A stretch of DNA of 64,000 nt from Pipra filicauda (lineage: Eukaryota > Chordata > Aves > Passeriformes > Pipridae): contig NW_024104765.1 in the NCBI RefSeq assembly GCF_003945595.2, forward strand, positions 372,001 through 436,000, in the 5' to 3' direction. This document shows, piece by piece, positions 61,801-64,000 of this stretch; the stretch's first letter is position 1; each line of letters begins with the position of its first letter. A program made the translations under genes and the position numbers. The notes below the pieces were generated by a model that ran no database searches, was not told the origin of the DNA, and saw nothing but the letters and a program-made list of their open reading frames with translations.

Positions 61801-62652
61801 ACATTCTCCACCTATACACCTCTCTTGTGCTACATTTTAAGCGGAAGCTGAATATTTTGGGGAAAGTGTAGGGATATCTTTAAAGATACAAACTCCCTGG
61901 GCCTCAACCTGCCAAAATTTGGTTGTTGTGGGAATTAATTATGCTCTATGAATAATGAACTACTTTCCAAAAGGAACAACAACAACAAAAAAAACCACAC
62001 ACAAAAAAAAACCCACATAAAGAAAACACACAAACACACACAAAGACAACCCAAATATAAAATACGCATTGTTACAATTATTCTATTGTTGTGGCCTAGG
62101 CAAGTTAGCAAGTTTACTCTTCCACAAGTGTTACACATGCAAAGTCTGAATAAGGAAGACAGGATCACAGCAGACGTGCAACAGTTACGGTAACAGGTAC
62201 ACCTTTTGTCTGGAGGCAGCAGCAGAAGTCTGCTCAGCCACGAGGACTCCAAAGGTGTAACAAGCATACTCAGAAAATAACCCCCAAACTACACACAAGT
62301 AATCTGAGAGAGGAGCTACTGAGGGACAGAGGAACTGTTGGGTAAATTTCCTCCTGTTATTTCTTGTACAGCAGTACAGGTCATACTCCTGATGAATCAG
62401 TCTGGATTGTTTTGTTCGTATTTTAAGGAAATTAACTATGTATTACATGCATGGAAACAGGATATCACTCTTTATGAGTGCAGAGTGGTCAGTAAAAACT
62501 GAAGTTGGACACCTAGACCATATGATACAGTAGAAAAGGAGACAGAATAAACAAGTATTAAAACATACCAAACTGCATGCCCCAGTCACCAAGGTAATTT
62601 ATTCTTACTACTTCATGTCCCAGTGCAAGTTTGAGATTTGCTATAAAATTCC
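37758..62652 (-). CDS. RARS2: RARS2, mitochondrial arginyl-tRNA synthetase (C-terminal 14 coding exons)
   Basis: The exons from 5' to 3' are 62569-62652, 58910-58986, 56087-56242, 54572-54678, 53874-53969, 50617-50677, 47412-47488, 45995-46119, 44390-44457, 44181-44290, 43055-43150, 40081-40155, 39140-39203 and 37758-37844. They encode about 426 residues plus stop, matching human residues about 151-578. Known of the family: a class I synthetase that charges mitochondrial tRNA-Arg in the matrix. Visible are [15 protein letters not shown] and [12 protein letters not shown] of the catalytic domain, [20 protein letters not shown], the KMSK-like loop GMKTRRG, and the DALR anticodon-binding domain from DFRGLL to GITPVTQM. 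The HIGH-type motif and mitochondrial targeting peptide lie right of position 64000. All phases agree and no lesion is seen. One intron has a GC donor. Confidence 0.96.
37845..39139 (-). other. RARS2 last intron, no further feature seen
   Basis: This is 1.3 kb with strong splice sites at both ends. The many short ORFs near 38812-39312 overlap the next exon in wrong frames. Confidence 0.75.
39140..39203 (-). CDS. RARS2: RARS2 in-window coding exon 13
   Basis: The acceptor is CATTCCAG and the donor is GTATGG. It encodes [20 protein letters not shown] then Q. Confidence 0.93.
39204..40080 (-). other. RARS2 intron, no further feature seen
   Basis: This is an 877 bp intron with no recognisable repeat. 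Confidence 0.75.
40081..40155 (-). CDS. RARS2: RARS2 in-window coding exon 12
   Basis: The acceptor is CTTCACAG and the donor is GTAAGG. It encodes [20 protein letters not shown] then LLTL. Confidence 0.94.
40663..40750 (-). mobile_element. CR1 LINE 3' stub
   Basis: It contains ACAGAATCACAGAACGGGTC and GGTTGGAAGGGACCACAGTG, the antisense of the CR1 3' terminus. It is only about 90 bp long. Confidence 0.85.
41486..41555 (-). mobile_element. CR1 LINE 3' stub
   Basis: It contains CATAGAATCATAGAATGGTTG followed by AAAGATTCTCTAGTTCCAA, the antisense of the CR1 3' terminus. It is about 70 bp long. Confidence 0.82.
43055..43150 (-). CDS. RARS2: RARS2 in-window coding exon 11
   Basis: The acceptor is ACACCGTAG and the donor is GTTTGT. 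It encodes [20 protein letters not shown] then [11 protein letters not shown]. Confidence 0.94.
43151..44180 (-). other. RARS2 intron with copy A of a local repeat
   Basis: This 1.03 kb intron contains copy A (43407-43520) of the paired sequence described separately. I see nothing else. Confidence 0.75.
43407..43520. repeat. Local direct repeat, copy A
   Basis: It shares GAGGTACTCAATACCCCAC, CACCACCAATACCTAGA and AGGCTTGCACA blocks in the same order with 45031-45140. Divergence and small indels separate the two. Origin unknown: it may be a dispersed repeat or a local duplication. Confidence 0.75.
44181..44290 (-). CDS. RARS2: RARS2 in-window coding exon 10
   Basis: The acceptor is TTCTCCAG and the donor is GTAAGT. 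It encodes [20 protein letters not shown] then [16 protein letters not shown], the entry to the DALR anticodon-binding domain. Confidence 0.96.
44390..44457 (-). CDS. RARS2: RARS2 in-window coding exon 9
   Basis: The acceptor is TCTCTTCAG and the donor is GTGAGT. It encodes [20 protein letters not shown] then IQ. It is separated from the next exon by a 99 bp intron. Confidence 0.95.
44966..45030 (-). mobile_element. CR1 LINE 3' stub
   Basis: It contains AGAATTACAGAATGGTTGGGG and TTGGAAGGGCCATTTAAAGA, the antisense of the CR1 3' terminus. It abuts copy B of the local repeat. Confidence 0.82.
45031..45140. repeat. Local direct repeat, copy B
   Basis: It is the partner of 43407-43520, in the same orientation and 1.6 kb away in the next-but-one intron. 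Its left edge coincides with the end of the CR1 stub. Confidence 0.75.
45995..46119 (-). CDS. RARS2: RARS2 in-window coding exon 8, KMSK-like loop
   Basis: The acceptor is CGACACAG and the donor is GTTAGC, a weak consensus. It encodes [20 protein letters not shown] then [28 protein letters not shown] occupies the place of the class I KMSK signature. Confidence 0.93.
46120..47411 (-). other. RARS2 intron, no further feature seen
   Basis: This is a 1.3 kb AT-rich intron with no recognisable repeat or exon. Confidence 0.75.
47412..47488 (-). CDS. RARS2: RARS2 in-window coding exon 7
   Basis: The acceptor is TTCCTTAG and the donor is GTATGT. It encodes [20 protein letters not shown] then YDWAE. 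The human TDKGQKKHF is TDKSQSHHF here. Confidence 0.94.
47489..50616 (-). other. RARS2 intron with one CR1 copy
   Basis: This 3.1 kb intron holds the CR1 fragment 50171-50445 near its 5' end. The remainder, 47690-50160, shows nothing recognisable. Confidence 0.75.
50171..50445 (-). mobile_element. CR1 LINE 3' fragment
   Basis: It begins CATAGGATCATAGAAAGGC and continues with GGTTGGTAAGGACCTCAAAG and TCTTGAACACTTCCAAGGATG, the antisense of the CR1 3' region. It is in the sense of RARS2. Confidence 0.88.
50617..50677 (-). CDS. RARS2: RARS2 in-window coding exon 6
   Basis: The acceptor is TCTTCCAG and the donor is GTAAGT. The exon is 61 bp and encodes [20 protein letters not shown], completing the Arg codon from the previous exon. 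Confidence 0.95.
51500..52020 (+). repeat. Degenerate minisatellite-like block
   Basis: It has recurrent GCCAGYARCTGG-like words, each followed by GAGAGACC or similar and then TGGGG. They recur irregularly at about 45-55 bp where clear (near 51500, 51545, 51755, 51915, 51965). The units are strongly diverged. The open minus-strand frames here (51537-51872) follow from the repeat. Confidence 0.45.
52113..53015 (+). mobile_element. RTE-clade non-LTR retrotransposon, 5'-truncated (AviRTE-like)
   Basis: A 300-codon frame runs without a stop. It starts just after an in-frame TAA and its first codon is GTG, so it is a truncation point and not a true start. Residue 26 begins FNYLGSLI, the post-catalytic RT segment typical of non-LTR RTs. 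Then follow [33 protein letters not shown], the [11 protein letters not shown] block and [12 protein letters not shown], all typical of RTE-clade C-termini. A CX2CX12HX3C zinc-finger-like motif sits at residues 251-271. The YxDD catalytic box and endonuclease are absent, so the copy cannot be active. It lies antisense to RARS2. RTE clade is likely; AviRTE is inferred from the bird context. Confidence 0.8.
53093..53139 (+). repeat. GT-rich microsatellite
   Basis: It is an imperfect (TG)n with GGGTGTG interruptions, about 80 bp past the RTE reading frame stop. Confidence 0.85.
53874..53969 (-). CDS. RARS2: RARS2 in-window coding exon 5 (followed by a GC donor)
   Basis: The acceptor is AACTTACAG. 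It encodes [20 protein letters not shown] then [11 protein letters not shown] and ends ACA AG. The donor is AG|GCAAGT. The phase of the next exon (A|GAT) requires this GC site; the GT four bases downstream would break the frame. Confidence 0.93.
53970..54571 (-). other. RARS2 intron, no further feature seen
   Basis: This is a 602 bp intron with nothing recognisable inside. Confidence 0.8.
54572..54678 (-). CDS. RARS2: RARS2 in-window coding exon 4
   Basis: The acceptor is CTTTTCAG and the donor is GTATGG. It encodes [20 protein letters not shown] then [15 protein letters not shown]. Confidence 0.95.
54679..56086 (-). other. RARS2 intron with an (AAT)n tract
   Basis: This 1.4 kb intron holds an (AAT)n then (AAG)n simple tract at 55556-55590. 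I see nothing else. Confidence 0.75.
55556..55590 (+). repeat. (AAT)n/(AAG)n microsatellite
   Basis: These are tandem AAT units followed by AAG units. Confidence 0.85.
56087..56242 (-). CDS. RARS2: RARS2 in-window coding exon 3
   Basis: The acceptor is ATTTTAG and the donor is GTACAA. It has 52 whole codons: [20 protein letters not shown] through [18 protein letters not shown]. Confidence 0.95.
56243..58909 (-). other. RARS2 intron, no further feature seen
   Basis: This is a 2.7 kb AT-rich intron. No exon, RNA gene or recognisable repeat is seen. Confidence 0.7.
58910..58986 (-). CDS. RARS2: RARS2 in-window coding exon 2
   Basis: The acceptor is TATTCAAG and the donor is GTAAGT. It encodes [20 protein letters not shown] then QHLFE. 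Confidence 0.94.
58987..62568 (-). other. RARS2 intron with an A/CA-rich tract
   Basis: This 3.6 kb intron holds a low-complexity A- and CA-rich tract at 61977-62046. I see nothing else. Confidence 0.7.
61977..62046 (+). repeat. A/CA-rich low-complexity tract
   Basis: It has CAACAACAAC, then A-runs and ACACAC words. Confidence 0.85.
62569..62652 (-). CDS. RARS2: RARS2 in-window coding exon 1
   Basis: The acceptor is TTACCAG and the donor is GTATGT. It encodes [20 protein letters not shown] then GDWGMQF. This is the catalytic-domain segment just after the HIGH-type motif. Confidence 0.95.
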
Positions 62653-64000
62653 CTGGTAAGGAAAAAAAAAGATATTACTATTCAGTTGTAGGTAGTTTCT
62701 CATGACTACAAAGTTTCTGTTTTCTACAGAAACTTTTGAATACAGTTTGTATAATCTGTATTCAAAAGGAAGAGGAAAAGCAATCAGATGGATTACTCCA
62801 TAGTATTTCCTAAAATACTTCACAACTAAAAACAATAATAGGAGTAATAGTAAAAAGCGAGTTCCTTTCTGAGCAGAAAAAGAAACGTCATGCATTTTAA
62901 AAGTGCCATAAAGTATCTCACACAACAGTGATAAAAACATACACAGGTGTATGGGCATGCACAATCTGCAAAGTACGCAATCACAAAAAACACCTTTTAA
63001 AGTCTTCTCGTACTCTCACAAATATGTGTGCATACAAGTATGGATATATAATTCCATCAGAGTCAGGCAACCTCATACCAGGAGGTTAGGCAAGCACTCA
63101 AGATTCATAAAGTCCTGGTAACTGTGATGTTAAATAGAGAACATCAAGTCCTGAATCTCCATACACTGTTGGGGCAGTTCTGAGCTCTGCACTCAACGCG
63201 CTACACCCCAAACTTATCATATCGCATAAGGACATCTTAGTTCTAACCACTGTTACAACAAAAGCCCCTCATCTCCCTCCTGAGCTTAGCAACAGCCATG
63301 GAATTCCAAAAAAGAAATACCCATATCCCTTCCTCCATTTTCCTGTGTTTCAAGGGTGTCTTTTAATTACAATACGGATGTTAAGGATGCAGAAAACTTT
63401 CTCTTCTTCTGTTGTTATAACACTGTATTACAGCTTGCAATTACTCTCAATCACATTCTCTGTAGTTAATTCATTCTCTTACCACAGAACAAACACTGAT
63501 CTACAGAACTGTTTTTGAAAGTGGGTTTTTTTCCTGTAACAAAGGGTCCAGAAATGGAACACAAAGAGTAATCTCACTCAACTATCAGTCCATGAAGAGG
63601 CACAATTATCAACTTTATGTAATTAATAATTATACATGATACTTTAAGTACTTTATGACTAATACAATATTAGATGCACAGATGCCGTAGGATCTTCTAC
63701 TAATAACCTACTAGTTTTTATTGTGAGAGAGGGAAATGAGGGAGCAATAATGTTTTCCATGTGTCACTAGAGTACTGCACAATAAACTTATTAATTATAC
63801 CATTAGAAATTACAGCAACTGTGCCAGTAATACTGCCATAAAGTAATTAAAAGCAAGCTTTTTCCAAGACAGACACCAAGACATAACTATCTGACTGCTC
63901 TGCAGTCCAGTGCAAATTAGGAATTTAAAATTCAAAGGACTCATGACACCTCAATGAAAACTGAATTGGATGTCTTTGCAGACCAATTTAAAACTACTTC
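62653..64000 (-). other. RARS2 intron running off the window, no exon seen
   Basis: The exon carrying the HIGH-type motif should be upstream on the minus strand. I searched this stretch in all minus frames for its expected residues and saw none, so it lies beyond 64000. Confidence 0.7.

Noticed and set aside
1..64000. tRNA, rRNA or CRISPR-type features
   Set aside because: I saw no cloverleaf with A and B box motifs, no rRNA-like sequence and no regularly spaced repeats. The host is a vertebrate.

Overview
This is a vertebrate nuclear window with intron-rich genes and no bacterial features. The interspersed repeats point to a bird. There are at least nine CR1 LINE fragments with avian-type 3' ends. 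There is also a solo LTR of a type I associate with neoavian ERVL-like elements, and a 5'-truncated RTE-clade retrotransposon resembling the AviRTE family known from some tropical bird lineages. The protein matches below rest on my memory of the mammalian orthologues and on reading frames that stay open across every splice junction; no search was run.

Three genes are recognised, in the same order and orientation that I recall from human 6q15. (1) CFAP206, plus strand, 3' part, ten coding exons from 49 to 16029. It is an axonemal radial-spoke-associated protein, and the roughly 64 N-terminal residues lie left of the window. (2) SLC35A1, plus strand, complete, eight coding exons from 18112 to 35873, 338 residues. 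It is the Golgi CMP-sialic acid transporter, and its first exon lies in a CpG island at about 17930-18600. (3) RARS2, minus strand, C-terminal part, fourteen coding exons from 62652 down to a stop at 37758-37760. It is the mitochondrial arginyl-tRNA synthetase. Its N-terminal exons, including the HIGH-type catalytic motif, lie right of the window. SLC35A1 and RARS2 converge, with 1.9 kb between their stop codons. The three genes are neighbours by synteny and share no pathway: cilia, Golgi sialylation and mitochondrial translation.

Region by region: 1-16029 is CFAP206, with a 0.95 kb antisense CR1 at 4476-5440 and an ancient CR1/L3-like fragment near 10258-11120. 16030-18036 is intergenic and holds a CFAP206 polyadenylation signal, a 22-base A run and a CR1 stub. 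18037-36260 is SLC35A1, with CR1 fragments in introns 1, 2 and 7, a complete solo LTR in intron 4 and a probable LTR-like repeat in intron 5. 36260-37757 is a spacer. 37758-64000 is RARS2. Its 3.2 kb intron 50678-53873 holds a degenerate minisatellite and the RTE insertion with an intact 300-codon C-terminal reading frame, and that intron uses a GC donor site.

I found no previously undescribed biological system. The items most worth a second look are the RTE insertion, the GC-AG intron that contains it, a 110-bp sequence found twice within RARS2 introns, and the possible alternative N-terminus of SLC35A1.
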